This document shows, piece after piece, positions 7,733 through 18,151 of a stretch of 64,000 bases of DNA (position 1 is the first letter of the stretch; the number at the start of each line of letters is the position of its first letter). The notes below the pieces were generated by a model. That model saw only the letters and a program-made list of their open reading frames with translations. It searched no databases and was not told where the DNA came from. Source of the DNA: Parasutterella secunda. Its GTDB lineage: Bacteria; Pseudomonadota; Gammaproteobacteria; Burkholderiales; Burkholderiaceae_F. The position numbers and the translations under genes are program-made. The DNA is taken from assembly GCF_016901835.1 (NCBI RefSeq), contig NZ_JACJKX010000014.1:1-64000 (forward strand), read 5' to 3'.

Positions 7733-8369
7733 TTTTATTTCTCCTAATTAAAAATAATCGGTGATTCGCTCTCAGTTTCAATCCCGTGCGCCGTCACCGC
7801 CAGTCCGTATTTCGTTGTAACCGATTGATAAAAATCGGATTGTGAGGTGACAGTTTATTGATTCCTTTGACTCTCACAAGTCAATGTATACGAGTCTTGG
7901 AAGAAAAAATGGTCGAAGACATTCAACAAAATGTCGACAATAAATACACCAAAAACGACCAAACTCAACACAAAGTACCAAAAATCTAAAAAATCAGAAA
8001 CTCGAAAAGAAAATCTCTGAAAATATACGAACATTATTGAACGCGGTTTGTCGAAAGGTCCTCAATAAGAACTGTATCTCAGGGATAGCCACCCGCCAAT
8101 TCAATAAAAATATATTTGAGATTTTTAAGTTTAAACTTAGTTTTTTATTTTTTAATCAATTAGTTATAAATTTCTGGCTACGAACTCTTTGCGGTGCTGT
8201 CTCTAAATTTTTGTCGACTAATTTTTCTTTTGCGTTAGCTCAAAGTTTTTGTTTTTTGGTGGTACAACCTTTTGCCTATTTTTCAAACAAGCTTTTGTAC
8301 CAAATATGATTAGACTACGTTCTTTAAGAAAAGACTCTTTCCCTTTTATGTTTGAAAGGTACTGTGATT
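7733..8369. other. Long A+T-rich intergenic region between divergent units
   Basis: This stretch of about 640 bp separates the amino-acid ABC operon (minus) from the pyridoxal kinase gene (plus). It holds a perfect inverted repeat TTGACT-CTCACA-AGTCAA at 7867-7884, whose minus-strand copy of TTGACT could be a -35 for the ABC operon, and a second repeat GACATT-CAACAA-AATGTC at 7918-7935. The right half (8040-8340) is strongly A+T-rich; an open frame of 90 codons there has no start signal or codon quality and is not called. I see no RNA gene. Confidence 0.6.
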
Positions 8370-9206
8370 ATGGCTACTAAACGTGTTCTTGCAATTCACG
8401 ATCTGTGCTCATTCGGTCGCTGCTCGCTCACAGCTGCCATACCTGTTATTTCAGCCATGGGCTCGCAGGTGTGCCCTTTCCCCACGGCTTTATTCAGCAA
8501 CAATTTCACTTACGGGGACTTTACTTTTTCAGACTTCAGCTCCAAGATGACGGGCTTTATGGATAAGTGGGAAAAACTCGGCTTCACCTATGACTGTATC
8601 TACAGCGGCTTTCTTGCCGATGTGAACCAAATTGCCATCGTCAAAGAAGCCGTTGCCCGTTTTGCCCGTGGGAAGAAAAATGCCTTGGTCGTTGTCGACC
8701 CCGCCATGGGTGACGACGGTAAGCTCTACCCAACTCTGAACGCCGACTTTGTCGTTAATATGCGCTCCCTCGTGCAACAGGCAGACCTCATTACCCCGAA
8801 CTACACGGAAGCCTGTCTGCTTCTTGATCTTGCCTACGAAACGAGCATTCCCGACAATGATGCACTCGAAACACTTTGCCGCAAACTGGCCACACGTAAA
8901 AATCAAAAAGTGGTCATCACCAGTGTGCCCGCTGCGGACAATCAAATTAAAGTAGCCTGCTTTGATGCCTCAAGCGGAGAATTTGCCGAGCACAGTACAG
9001 AGCGTATTCCCTTTGCTACATGCGGCACGGGCGATCTTTTCACCAGTGTGCTGACCGGCGCTATGCTGCAAGGCAAAAGCTTGAGTGACGCCGTATTGGC
9101 TGCGATGCGTTTTGTCAGTCTTGCTATTCAATACACTTACGATAGCGGCAGCGACTATCGAGAAGGTGTTCAGGTTGAGCCGTGCTTAAAACACCTCTTT
9201 GACTGA
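8370..9206 (+). CDS. pdxY: Pyridoxal/pyridoxamine kinase
   Basis: The 278-residue protein is of the PfkB/ribokinase-like vitamin B6 kinase family. It opens with RVLAIHDLCSFGRCSLTAAI and has the lid and substrate region FPTALFSNNFTYG, the VVDPAMGDDGKLY segment and the catalytic anion-hole motif CGTGDLFTS with the general-base Asp. It phosphorylates pyridoxal, pyridoxamine or pyridoxine in the salvage of PLP. The start at 8370 (MATKRV) is preferred over a TTG six codons upstream because GAAAGG lies about 10 nt before it. It is a single gene with its own terminator. The PdxK/PdxY distinction is not certain from sequence. Confidence 0.85.
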   Translation: MATKRVLAIHDLCSFGRCSLTAAIPVISAMGSQVCPFPTALFSNNFTYGDFTFSDFSSKMTGFMDKWEKLGFTYDCIYSGFLADVNQIAIVKEAVARFARGKKNALVVVDPAMGDDGKLYPTLNADFVVNMRSLVQQADLITPNYTEACLLLDLAYETSIPDNDALETLCRKLATRKNQKVVITSVPAADNQIKVACFDASSGEFAEHSTERIPFATCGTGDLFTSVLTGAMLQGKSLSDAVLAAMRFVSLAIQYTYDSGSDYREGVQVEPCLKHLFD

Positions 9207-9213
9207 TACTTTA

Positions 9214-9244
9214 CAAAAAAGGGACCGCTCAAGTCCCTTTTTCT
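9214..9244. terminator. Bidirectional intrinsic terminator
   Basis: Stem AAAAGGGAC / GTCCCTTTT with a 7-nt loop and A/T runs on both sides lies between convergent genes pdxY and dacB. Confidence 0.85.
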
Positions 9245-9273
9245 GTAATAGTTCAGGTCTTTGAAATTTCGCA

Positions 9274-10692
9274 CTACCCTTGCAAATACACCCACTCTAT
9301 CAAGCGATCAATCGGCGCATCGGTTTCGGTGGCTTTTTTACCTTGAACCGCAGCAAAAATTGCATAACGCTTCCCGCTTCTGGCTTGAATTATGCCGCCG
9401 GCCGACTTCACGGTATTCATCAACCCGGTCTTGATATAAGCATAGCCCGGCGCCACCCGACGCTTGGACATTGTGCCGTCTGTGGCCGAGATCGGAAACG
9501 AAGCCAACCACTCGGGCATGCGCGGACTCTTCCATCCGTAGGAGATAAGCCGAGTCATTGCACGGGCTGTCACACGAGCCTGCCTGGACAATCCCGAACC
9601 GTTATCCAACAGGATTTCGCCTGCGCCAATCCCAACCCTCTGTTGCAACCATTGGTTAACAATAGCCCGCGCTCTGGCGTAACTGGCGGGAATTCCGGGG
9701 CTGTCCTTTGCTGCCAGAGATAAAAGAATATGTTTGGCCAACACGTTGTTGCTGAATTTATTGGTGAGTTTAACGATTGTGCCCAAATCCTCTGACCAAA
9801 CATCAAATAAAAGCTTGGACTCTGCCGGCGCAATTCCCTCGAAAACCTCTCCCTGCCAAGTAAGGCCCACTTGAGAGGCTACGGTTCTTAAAAACATTTC
9901 CCAATATTGATTGGCATCGGGAGCAAGGTAGGCTAAAACCTTCTCATCACATCCTGAAGGAAGGGCTCCGTCAAATTCGGGTTCCAGGGGATCGTCCAAG
10001 TCAAGTTCCAGAGCCTGACGCCACCGCACACATCCCTTTTGTCTGCTCATCTTGACACTCGAAGGCGTCACCAAACCGATCAGTTGCGGCACAACAGTCA
10101 CCGTTGCCTGTTTTCTGTCCTTTTCAGGCGTAATCGTCATAGCAATTGAGCGGTAATTTAAAAGAGCGGCATCGGCCGGTGCCGTATAAGGCCTGTCCCA
10201 ATCGTCTTTAAAGGCCGGATCCTGACGCTCTTTCTCAAAATAGGATCGATCAATCACCACATTGCCTTCGATACGATCAATACCTAAAGACTTCAAGCGG
10301 GAAAGATCACGCCAAAGAGTCTCACTGACGTACTTGGGATCTCCTCCTCCCTTGATAAATAAAGTTCCCGACAGAGTTTTGTTTTCAATTGTTCCTGTGT
10401 ACGAGTAAGAGGTTTTCCATCGCCAATCCGGGCCCAACAATTCGAGCGCCGCAAGGGTTGTGATCATTTTTTCTGTTGAGGCGGGTTGAACTTTGACGTG
10501 ATCGCGCCAACTTAAATTGAGTTTTCCGCCATCTAAAGGAATCAGACTGACAGAAAGCTGTTCAAAAGACAGTCCCGAAGAAGTCAAAGCGTTTTTAACT
10601 GTAACAGGAAGAAAATTTTGCGCACAAGCCATTCCCATTGAAAAACAATAGGTTAATAAAGAAAACAACCCTGCCGCCAAGACTTTTTTCAT
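9274..10692 (-). CDS. dacB: D-alanyl-D-alanine carboxypeptidase/endopeptidase, S13 family (PBP4)
   Basis: This 472-residue periplasmic penicillin-binding protein starts with a signal peptide (KKVLAAGLFSLLTYC ... ACAQ). Active-site motifs are all present: SxxK as ASTEK (Ser72, Lys75), SxN as SNN (314-316) and KTG (421-423). The long insert between the first two motifs is typical of the S13 family. PBP4 cleaves the terminal D-Ala and meso-DAP cross-links of peptidoglycan. It is a single gene divergent from groES and ends at the terminator shared with pdxY. Length matches the family (about 470-480). Confidence 0.93.
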   Translation of the reverse strand: MKKVLAAGLFSLLTYCFSMGMACAQNFLPVTVKNALTSSGLSFEQLSVSLIPLDGGKLNLSWRDHVKVQPASTEKMITTLAALELLGPDWRWKTSYSYTGTIENKTLSGTLFIKGGGDPKYVSETLWRDLSRLKSLGIDRIEGNVVIDRSYFEKERQDPAFKDDWDRPYTAPADAALLNYRSIAMTITPEKDRKQATVTVVPQLIGLVTPSSVKMSRQKGCVRWRQALELDLDDPLEPEFDGALPSGCDEKVLAYLAPDANQYWEMFLRTVASQVGLTWQGEVFEGIAPAESKLLFDVWSEDLGTIVKLTNKFSNNVLAKHILLSLAAKDSPGIPASYARARAIVNQWLQQRVGIGAGEILLDNGSGLSRQARVTARAMTRLISYGWKSPRMPEWLASFPISATDGTMSKRRVAPGYAYIKTGLMNTVKSAGGIIQARSGKRYAIFAAVQGKKATETDAPIDRLIEWVYLQG

Positions 10693-10709
10693 CTTTTTTT
10701 ATCCTTACC

Positions 10710-10737
10710 CTTGAAAACCAAAAAACTGTCCCCATAT
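10710..10737 (+). promoter_or_regulatory. Sigma-32 heat-shock promoter of groESL
   Basis: CTTGAA (10710-10715) and CCCCATAT (10730-10737), 14 nt apart, match the RpoH consensus CTTGAAA-N11-16-CCCCATNT almost exactly. It lies 136 nt before the groES start. No HrcA/CIRCE inverted repeat is seen, so heat control is by RpoH. Confidence 0.88.
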
Positions 10738-10812
10738 GAAGCATTAGTTTTAGGGAACAATTCATTGGGGTTGCGCATATTGTCCCGCAATCGACAAGAA
10801 ATTTCCCGCAAA

Positions 10813-10834
10813 AAATGACCGCATTCGGTCATTT
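10813..10834 (+). promoter_or_regulatory. Perfect hairpin in the groESL 5' leader
   Basis: AAATGACC-GCATTC-GGTCATTT forms an 8-bp perfect stem in the long leader, 39 nt before groES. It has no strong T-run, so it is not an obvious terminator; it could stabilise the leader or be a protein or RNA-level control site. Confidence 0.45.
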
Positions 10835-10873
10835 CAGTATCGATTTTGAATTTATTGTTAGGAGACATTCCAA

Positions 10874-11161
10874 ATGCAAATTCGTCCTCTGCACGACCGT
10901 GTGATCGTCAAGCGCCTGGAAAGTGAACGTACAACTGCCGCCGGCATCGTGATTCCGGACAGCGCCGGTGAAAAGCCTGATCAAGGTGAAGTGTTGGCCG
11001 TCGGTCCCGGCAAGCGTGATGACTCCGGCAAGATCATCCCGATGGATGTGAAGGTGGGCGACCGCGTACTCTTCGGTAAGTATGCCGGCCAAACCGTCAA
11101 GGTTGACGGTCAAGAATTGCTCGTGATGCGCGAAGAAGACATCATGGGCGTGTTGGAATAA
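10874..11161 (+). CDS. groES: Co-chaperonin GroES
   Basis: The 95-residue GroES has the usual start [14 protein letters not shown], the mobile loop [20 protein letters not shown] and the end [12 protein letters not shown]. As a heptamer it caps GroEL and closes the folding chamber in the cytoplasm. The Shine-Dalgarno TAGGAG is 9 nt before the ATG. It is followed after 41 bp by groEL in a two-gene heat-shock operon. Confidence 0.98.
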   Translation: MQIRPLHDRVIVKRLESERTTAAGIVIPDSAGEKPDQGEVLAVGPGKRDDSGKIIPMDVKVGDRVLFGKYAGQTVKVDGQELLVMREEDIMGVLE

Positions 11162-11199
11162 TTTTCCGCCAAGTACAGATTTATTAGTTGGAGTAATAA

Positions 11200-12837
<1,638 letters not shown>

Positions 12838-12865
12838 TCGGTTGTTGACCGTGTAATATGATTCT

Positions 12866-12903
12866 GGCCCGAGAAAGGTAATGCTTTCCCGGGCCGGTTT
12901 TTG
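12866..12903 (+). terminator. Intrinsic terminator of groESL
   Basis: A 12-bp stem with one mismatch (GGCCCGAGAAAG / CTTTCCCGGGCC, loop GTAATG) is followed by GGTTTTTG. Confidence 0.88.
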
Positions 12904-12911
12904 TCTGACTT

Positions 12912-13535
12912 ATGGCTGAGCGTTACTTAGTTCCCGATTTGGCGCCCGGTGAAATTCACCGCGCGGAGCAAACCATCCATCGTTCGCGCTTTATCGTAAC
13001 GATGGCACGGGTGAGTACACTTGAAGAGGCCAAGGCCTTTATTGACTCAGTTAAGCAAGAGCACGCTCAGGCCACTCATAATTGTTGGGCTTTTGCTGCA
13101 GGCGAGCCCGGCAGTACCGTGCAGGTCGGCGCAAGCGACGACGGAGAACCCAAAGGAACGGCCGGCCGCCCGATGCTCACCGTTTTGCTTCATTGCGGTG
13201 TAGGCGAAATCGCTGCCGTCGTGACACGTTACTTCGGTGGAATTTTGTTGGGCACCGGAGGTCTGGTACGCGCCTATCAGGGTTCGGTCAAATTAGGACT
13301 TGAAACACTTCCTACAACCGAGAGGGTTCCTTGTGACCGTTTACAGCTCACACTTGAACACCCCTTTGTCAACATTGCTTTACGTGAATTTGAAACCCAT
13401 CAGGCTCAAATCATCAAAAAAGACTTTGGGCTCGATGCCACTTTCACCGTTTCTGTTCCTCAAACACAAACCGAAAACCTGATTGAATCGCTGACTCAAA
13501 AGACATCAGGTGCTTTGCTTATTGAAAAATTGTAG
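12912..13535 (+). CDS. yigZ: YigZ/IMPACT family protein (UPF0029)
   Basis: The 207-residue protein has an N-terminal IMPACT domain (IHRSRFIVTMARVSTLEEAK, HNCWAFAAG, DDGEPKGTAGRPML and the VVTRYFGGILLGTGGLVRAY core) and a C-terminal EF-G-like DUF1949 domain (about 135-205). The eukaryotic relative IMPACT modulates Gcn2; the bacterial role is not settled. The ATG lies just 8 bp behind the groESL terminator and no Shine-Dalgarno is visible in TTTTTGTCTGACTT, so expression may depend on read-through or leaderless initiation. The dctA promoter overlaps its 3' end. Confidence 0.88.
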   Translation: MAERYLVPDLAPGEIHRAEQTIHRSRFIVTMARVSTLEEAKAFIDSVKQEHAQATHNCWAFAAGEPGSTVQVGASDDGEPKGTAGRPMLTVLLHCGVGEIAAVVTRYFGGILLGTGGLVRAYQGSVKLGLETLPTTERVPCDRLQLTLEHPFVNIALREFETHQAQIIKKDFGLDATFTVSVPQTQTENLIESLTQKTSGALLIEKL

Positions 13536-13551
13536 GGAAAACCCGTACAAT
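13522..13551 (+). promoter_or_regulatory. Candidate sigma-70 promoter for dctA
   Basis: TTGAAA (13522-13527) and TACAAT (13546-13551) are separated by 18 bp and overlap the end of yigZ. Distance to the dctA ATG is about 110 nt. Confidence 0.45.
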
Positions 13552-13660
13552 CCTAGACGTGCGTCAATTTTGACACAAATCTTTACAACCCTTGTGGGCT
13601 TCTGATCTCCCAAAAACGATAAACGAGATGGAAGAACCCGCCCTTTAAGAAAGGACGGAT

Positions 13661-15013
13661 ATGAAAAAACCGATCTATAAAGTTCTCTACTTCCAGGTGA
13701 TCTGTGCGATCATCATCGGCGTCTTGCTGGGTTATTTCTACCCGGATATCGGCGCTTCGATGAAACCTTTCGGTGACGGTTTCATCAAATTGATCAAAAT
13801 GATTATTGCCCCCGTCATTTTCTGTACGGTCGTGACCGGTATCGCCGGCATGGAAGACATGAAAAAAGTGGGCAAAACCGGTGGCTTGGCCATCCTGTAC
13901 TTTGAAGTGGTCAGTACCATCGCTCTCGTTGTAGGTCTTGTCCTTGTGAATACCTTTGGACCGGGCCGCGGTATGCACGTTGATCCGGCGACACTTGATG
14001 CGGGTTCTGTTGCCATTTATACCTCAGGCGACAAGATGGAATCGACGGCCGAGTTCTTGATGAACATCATCCCCAACACGGTGGTGAGCGCTTTTGCAGA
14101 AGGCAACATCCTGCAGGTTCTCTTCTTCTCCGTACTTTTCGGGATTGCCCTGCATAAATTCGGCGGTCGCGGCACCCTTGTCTTCGACGTCATCGAAAAG
14201 AGTTCGCACATCCTTTTCCAAATCGTCAACATGATCATGAAGGTCGCTCCGATCGGTGCGTTCGGTGCCATGGCCTTTACGATCGGCAAGTACGGTGTGC
14301 AATCGCTTCTGCCTTTGGCCGAACTCATGGGCACGTTCTACCTTACGTGTCTGCTCTTTATCTTTGTCGTACTCGGTGCCATCTGCCGTTGGGCAGGCTT
14401 CTCCGTCTGGAAGTACATCTGCTACATCAAAGAAGAGCTCTTAATCGTCTTAGGTACCTCTTCTTCAGAATCGGCTCTACCCAAGATTATGGATAAGCTT
14501 GAAAAAGCCGGGGTGAGTAAATCTGTTGTCGGTTTAGTCGTACCGACCGGCTACTCCTTTAACCTTGACGGTACCGCCATTTATCTCACCATGGCTTCTG
14601 TGTTCATTGCTCAGGCCTGTGATGTTGAAATGACACTTATGCAAGAGCTCACGCTTTTGGCTGTGCTTCTTTTAACGAGTAAGGGCGCTGCGGGTGTAAC
14701 CGGTTCAGGCTTTATTGTTTTGGCTGCTACGCTTTCAGCTGTCGGTCACGTGCCTGTTGCCGGTCTTGCGCTCATTCTGGGTATCGACCGCTTCATGTCT
14801 GAAGCTCGAGCCCTCACCAACATCATCGGTAACGGTATCGCCACCATTGTGGTCGGTAAGTGGTGCAAAGAACTCGACGAAACAAAACTTCACGCAGTGC
14901 TGGGTAAAACCGATGCCAAGATTCCTGCCATGCCTGAATTGCCTGAACCGAAGGTATTCCGTGATACACAGGAATTAAAGTACATTCCTATTGACGATTA
15001 CACCAATCGTTAA
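13661..15013 (+). CDS. dctA: C4-dicarboxylate/proton (sodium) symporter DctA
   Basis: This 450-residue inner-membrane carrier of the DAACS family has the start [20 protein letters not shown], the serine-rich re-entrant loop [11 protein letters not shown] (about 265-275), [11 protein letters not shown] (about 303-313) and the second hairpin [20 protein letters not shown] (about 345-364). [17 protein letters not shown] carries the conserved acidic and Asn residues that bind cation and substrate. It takes up succinate, fumarate, malate and aspartate. The Shine-Dalgarno AAGAAAGGA precedes the ATG. It is monocistronic between its own promoter and terminator. Confidence 0.93.
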   Translation: MKKPIYKVLYFQVICAIIIGVLLGYFYPDIGASMKPFGDGFIKLIKMIIAPVIFCTVVTGIAGMEDMKKVGKTGGLAILYFEVVSTIALVVGLVLVNTFGPGRGMHVDPATLDAGSVAIYTSGDKMESTAEFLMNIIPNTVVSAFAEGNILQVLFFSVLFGIALHKFGGRGTLVFDVIEKSSHILFQIVNMIMKVAPIGAFGAMAFTIGKYGVQSLLPLAELMGTFYLTCLLFIFVVLGAICRWAGFSVWKYICYIKEELLIVLGTSSSESALPKIMDKLEKAGVSKSVVGLVVPTGYSFNLDGTAIYLTMASVFIAQACDVEMTLMQELTLLAVLLLTSKGAAGVTGSGFIVLAATLSAVGHVPVAGLALILGIDRFMSEARALTNIIGNGIATIVVGKWCKELDETKLHAVLGKTDAKIPAMPELPEPKVFRDTQELKYIPIDDYTNR

Positions 15014-15021
15014 TTCTCAAC

Positions 15022-15048
15022 GGGCCGCCTTCGGGCGGCTTCGTTTTG
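15022..15048 (+). terminator. Intrinsic terminator of dctA
   Basis: GCCGCC-TTCG-GGCGGC with a stable UUCG loop is followed by TTCGTTTTG. Confidence 0.85.
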
Positions 15049-15130
15049 TCCATTCGGTCAACTTGCAAGACACTCACTGAAGAAACTGCTGCGTTATATT
15101 CTCTATAGCTTCAATCAAAAAGGAGAAATC

Positions 15131-15565
15131 ATGCGTATCCAAATTATTTCTGCCTTACTCGGTTCAGTGCTGCTTTGCAGCACGGCCTTTGCTCTTGAAC
15201 CGGTTGATCCCCAACCAGCCACTCCTTTGACATTTGAAAATCCTGCGTACCAAAAGGTTGTGCCTGCAGTTGCCCGAGAGATGATTAAAGAGGGCGTCGT
15301 TGTTATTGATGTGAGAAACCCGATTGAACGCATTACTGAAGGCTACATCAAAGGATCCGTCAATGTTCCTCTTCAGACGCTCAGGCCGGGAGCCAAATTA
15401 ACGGCTGCCCCCGACTTTAATCAAAAAGTTCTTGTGCATTGCCGAAGCGGCGTCAGAGCGGAAAACGCCTCTAAGATTTTGGTAGCAACCGGCTACAAAC
15501 ATGTCTACAACATGTACGGCATCCTGCAGTGGCCTTACGAACTTGAAAACGCCCCCAAAAACTAA
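15131..15565 (+). CDS. Periplasmic rhodanese-domain protein
   Basis: The 144-residue product has a Sec signal ending at STAFA (about residue 21) and one rhodanese domain. The active-site loop is HCRSGVRAENAS with the catalytic Cys in CRSGVR, preceded by VIDVRNPIERITEGYIKGSV, the CH2A-like segment. Single-domain periplasmic rhodaneses (PspE-like) carry sulfane sulfur on this Cys; the physiological acceptor is unknown. A Shine-Dalgarno AAAAAGGAG lies before the start. It stands alone between dctA and the subtilase. Confidence 0.88.
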   Translation: MRIQIISALLGSVLLCSTAFALEPVDPQPATPLTFENPAYQKVVPAVAREMIKEGVVVIDVRNPIERITEGYIKGSVNVPLQTLRPGAKLTAAPDFNQKVLVHCRSGVRAENASKILVATGYKHVYNMYGILQWPYELENAPKN

Positions 15566-15707
15566 ATAGATCAATAGCTTGAGAGGGCCGACTTTGGGTC
15601 CTCTCTTCTTTAAACTTCCTCTAAGAGTTTCTTCCAATAGGCCACTCGTTGACATAAGAGTAACGTAGGTAATAGTGCTTATCTCATTGATTTTTTAGGG
15701 AGGATCT

Positions 15708-18044
15708 ATGAACAAGCAATTCAAGACTCTTTGGAACGAAGCTCGCCAAACCTACGTGGTGACCGATGAGGCCCGTCGCTCTCACGGCAAACCAAAAACG
15801 TGTGTCTTGGCCGTTGCGGTTGCCCTGGCGGCTTTCTTAGCCTCTCCTGCTCAAGCCTACGTGGAAAAAGGGCAAGTCGCCGAAAGCCCCACTCAAGTCA
15901 CCAAAGCGATTAGTTCCTGGCAAACTCCTGAATTTAAAAAAGACTGGGGATTGACCGCTATGAAGGCTGACCATGCCTATGCTTTGGGCTTTCATGGTCA
16001 AGGAGTCAAGCTTGGTGTCATGGATTCGGGTGCTCTGTTGCAATCGCACCCTGACTTAAGAGGTGAGAGATTCCATGCGACGACCGCCAAGGGTCAATAC
16101 AGCCGTTCCGGAAATCGTTACCCCCAAGGCGCAGCAGAACAATTTGATGCCACCTATGAAAAAGGGGAAACCTTCGATGTCTCCGGTGATTGGATCGTTA
16201 ACGTCAACGACTCTCACGGCACGCACGTTGCAGGTACCATTGCCGGTAACCGTGACGGCTCGGTCTTCCACGGTGTGGCCTGGGGTTCAGAACTTTATTC
16301 CGGCAACACGGGTGGCACGGACTCCAGTAACTACGGTCCGTTCCTTGACTATGAATTCTTCTATCAGGGCTGGGGTAATTTAGTTAAAGACGGCGCACAG
16401 GTCATCAATAACAGTTTCGGCACCAACACCCGCATCGTTCCCAACGGTAAAGTCAACGGGGCTGACGGCTTTGATGTCTCCGACATGTTGCCTGTAAATA
16501 CGACTCAAGAAACTGAGTATGAATATTTCCTCTTCCAAAAAGTTTATGAAGGAGAGAAGAACTTTGTTGATGCGGCCTACGACGCCGTCAAAAACAGCAA
16601 CACGGTGCAAGTGATGACAACGGGTAACCGCGATATGAAGCACCCGTACTATCGGGCTCTGTATCCGTACTTCAATCCTGAAGCAGAAAGTCATTGGATT
16701 GCAGCAGCCGGTCTTCAAAAACTCTCAGGCGAGGGGGCGAAGGCCAAATATGGTTTGATCACCAAGTTTGACGAAGCCGGTAACGGCAAATGGTGGGCCA
16801 TTGCGGGCACGGGCGCTCATATTTACAGTTCCTCCGTGGTCGACGGTGACTACTTCATCCCCGGTCAAACCGACGATGAAGGCAACTTCGTCAAAGAAGG
16901 TACACCGCTTGGAACACCCTACTATTCATACCTCACGGGTACGTCCATGGCTGCACCTCACATCACGGGCTCAATGGGCGTGATTCTTTCCCGTTATCCT
17001 GACATGACTGCTGTTCAAGCCCGCACGGTGCTGTTCTCAACGGCCAACCATCACAATCCTGACGGCACACTCATGGACGGTTGGGATAAGAACCTCAAAG
17101 AAGGTCAAGTTTCCGATCGTTTGGGTTGGGGTACGCCTGACTTAAGTAAAGCCATGTATGGTCCGGCTCAATTACTGGGTACGCTTGAGTACACACAAAA
17201 TCAAAGAGCGCTTGATGTGTGGACCAATGACATCACGCAGGTCGGTTGGGACCAACGCCGTGAAGAAGAAAGTCAATGGATGGCCATTACCAAAAACGGT
17301 AAAGACACGGAAAATTCAGGCGTCATTTATGAAGCCGGGGCTGAACCCGAAAAAGTGGGCGGCGCTTATTTAGTCGGCAATCACGTGACCGTTGTCGGTG
17401 TTGAAGACGATTCGATCTCCGTTGCCGATGCTCGCAAGTGGCGTGCGCAGTACTATCAAAAACGCGCCAAAGCAATCGGTGAACGCTTGCAAAAGACTCA
17501 AGCAGGCACCGACGGCTATGACGGCAAGCTCGTTAAAGACGGCACAGGCACATTGGTCTTGACCGGCCACAATGTCTATCGCGGCGGTACAGTTGTTAAA
17601 GGCGGTACCCTGTTGGGCTTTATTGATTCGTTCGGCGTTTCGGGCTCCAATCATGCTAACGGCAAGGTCGTTGTTGAGGGTGGCCAATTCGGTATTGTCA
17701 ACACCTTTGTCGACACCGTCACACAAACCGGCAAGCACGTTGCCGACGCTAAGGCTGACCACTCAGTGGATGTCACCATTGAAGAAGACGGTACCTATCT
17801 TTTGGTGCCGGGACAAGCCGTTAACCTCGGCCAAGGTACTTTGAATTTCGCAGAAGGCCAAGTCGGTATTGACCTGACCGACCCTGCCGTGCAACAAGCA
17901 TTGCAAGCCGGTCAAACAGTGACTGCCTCGGTTACATGCGCCTCAATTAAGGGTGAATACCGTCCGATGACAACCGATGAATCACTTAAGGTCTCGGTCT
18001 CCCAAGACGGTAATACCTTGACAGTGAGTGTTACCAAACAATAG
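15708..18044 (+). CDS. Secreted S8 subtilase with autotransporter-type leader and PATR repeat, no beta-barrel
   Basis: The 778-residue protein begins with an extended signal (MNKQFKTLWNEARQTYVV, then RRSHGK and a hydrophobic core ending SPAQA at residue 50), the ESPR style of type V autotransporters. A peptidase S8 domain follows with the full triad: Asp106 in GVMDSG, His170 in DSHGTHVAG and Ser413 in GTSMAAPH. Near residues 605-640 is an autotransporter-associated beta-strand repeat (KDGTGTLVLTGHNVYRGGT). The chain ends in beta-rich sequence at a normal stop, followed at once by a strong terminator. The 270-300 residue outer-membrane barrel expected for an SSP-type autotransporter is absent, and no barrel is encoded downstream. 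It may use a barrel in trans, be released in the periplasm, or be a truncated gene. Confidence 0.88.
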   Translation: MNKQFKTLWNEARQTYVVTDEARRSHGKPKTCVLAVAVALAAFLASPAQAYVEKGQVAESPTQVTKAISSWQTPEFKKDWGLTAMKADHAYALGFHGQGVKLGVMDSGALLQSHPDLRGERFHATTAKGQYSRSGNRYPQGAAEQFDATYEKGETFDVSGDWIVNVNDSHGTHVAGTIAGNRDGSVFHGVAWGSELYSGNTGGTDSSNYGPFLDYEFFYQGWGNLVKDGAQVINNSFGTNTRIVPNGKVNGADGFDVSDMLPVNTTQETEYEYFLFQKVYEGEKNFVDAAYDAVKNSNTVQVMTTGNRDMKHPYYRALYPYFNPEAESHWIAAAGLQKLSGEGAKAKYGLITKFDEAGNGKWWAIAGTGAHIYSSSVVDGDYFIPGQTDDEGNFVKEGTPLGTPYYSYLTGTSMAAPHITGSMGVILSRYPDMTAVQARTVLFSTANHHNPDGTLMDGWDKNLKEGQVSDRLGWGTPDLSKAMYGPAQLLGTLEYTQNQRALDVWTNDITQVGWDQRREEESQWMAITKNGKDTENSGVIYEAGAEPEKVGGAYLVGNHVTVVGVEDDSISVADARKWRAQYYQKRAKAIGERLQKTQAGTDGYDGKLVKDGTGTLVLTGHNVYRGGTVVKGGTLLGFIDSFGVSGSNHANGKVVVEGGQFGIVNTFVDTVTQTGKHVADAKADHSVDVTIEEDGTYLLVPGQAVNLGQGTLNFAEGQVGIDLTDPAVQQALQAGQTVTASVTCASIKGEYRPMTTDESLKVSVSQDGNTLTVSVTKQ

Positions 18045-18085
18045 TGAGTCTGATTAATAACCTGTCTTAATTCAGGTTAATGCAA

Positions 18086-18124
18086 TTTTCCCCTGAGAAG
18101 TTCAATCTTCTCAGGGGATTTTTA
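18086..18124 (+). terminator. Intrinsic terminator of the subtilase gene
   Basis: An 11-bp perfect stem CCCCTGAGAAG / CTTCTCAGGGG with loop TTCAAT is followed by ATTTTTA. A/T runs on both sides may also serve trpB on the opposite strand. Confidence 0.92.
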
Positions 18125-18151
18125 GATCATAGAACGAACAAATTTCGACCC

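Noticed and set aside
8037-8309. A 90-codon open frame in the A+T-rich gap before pdxY
   Set aside because: It begins with TTG without a ribosome site, is rich in Phe and Asn as expected from A+T-rich sequence, and resembles no protein.
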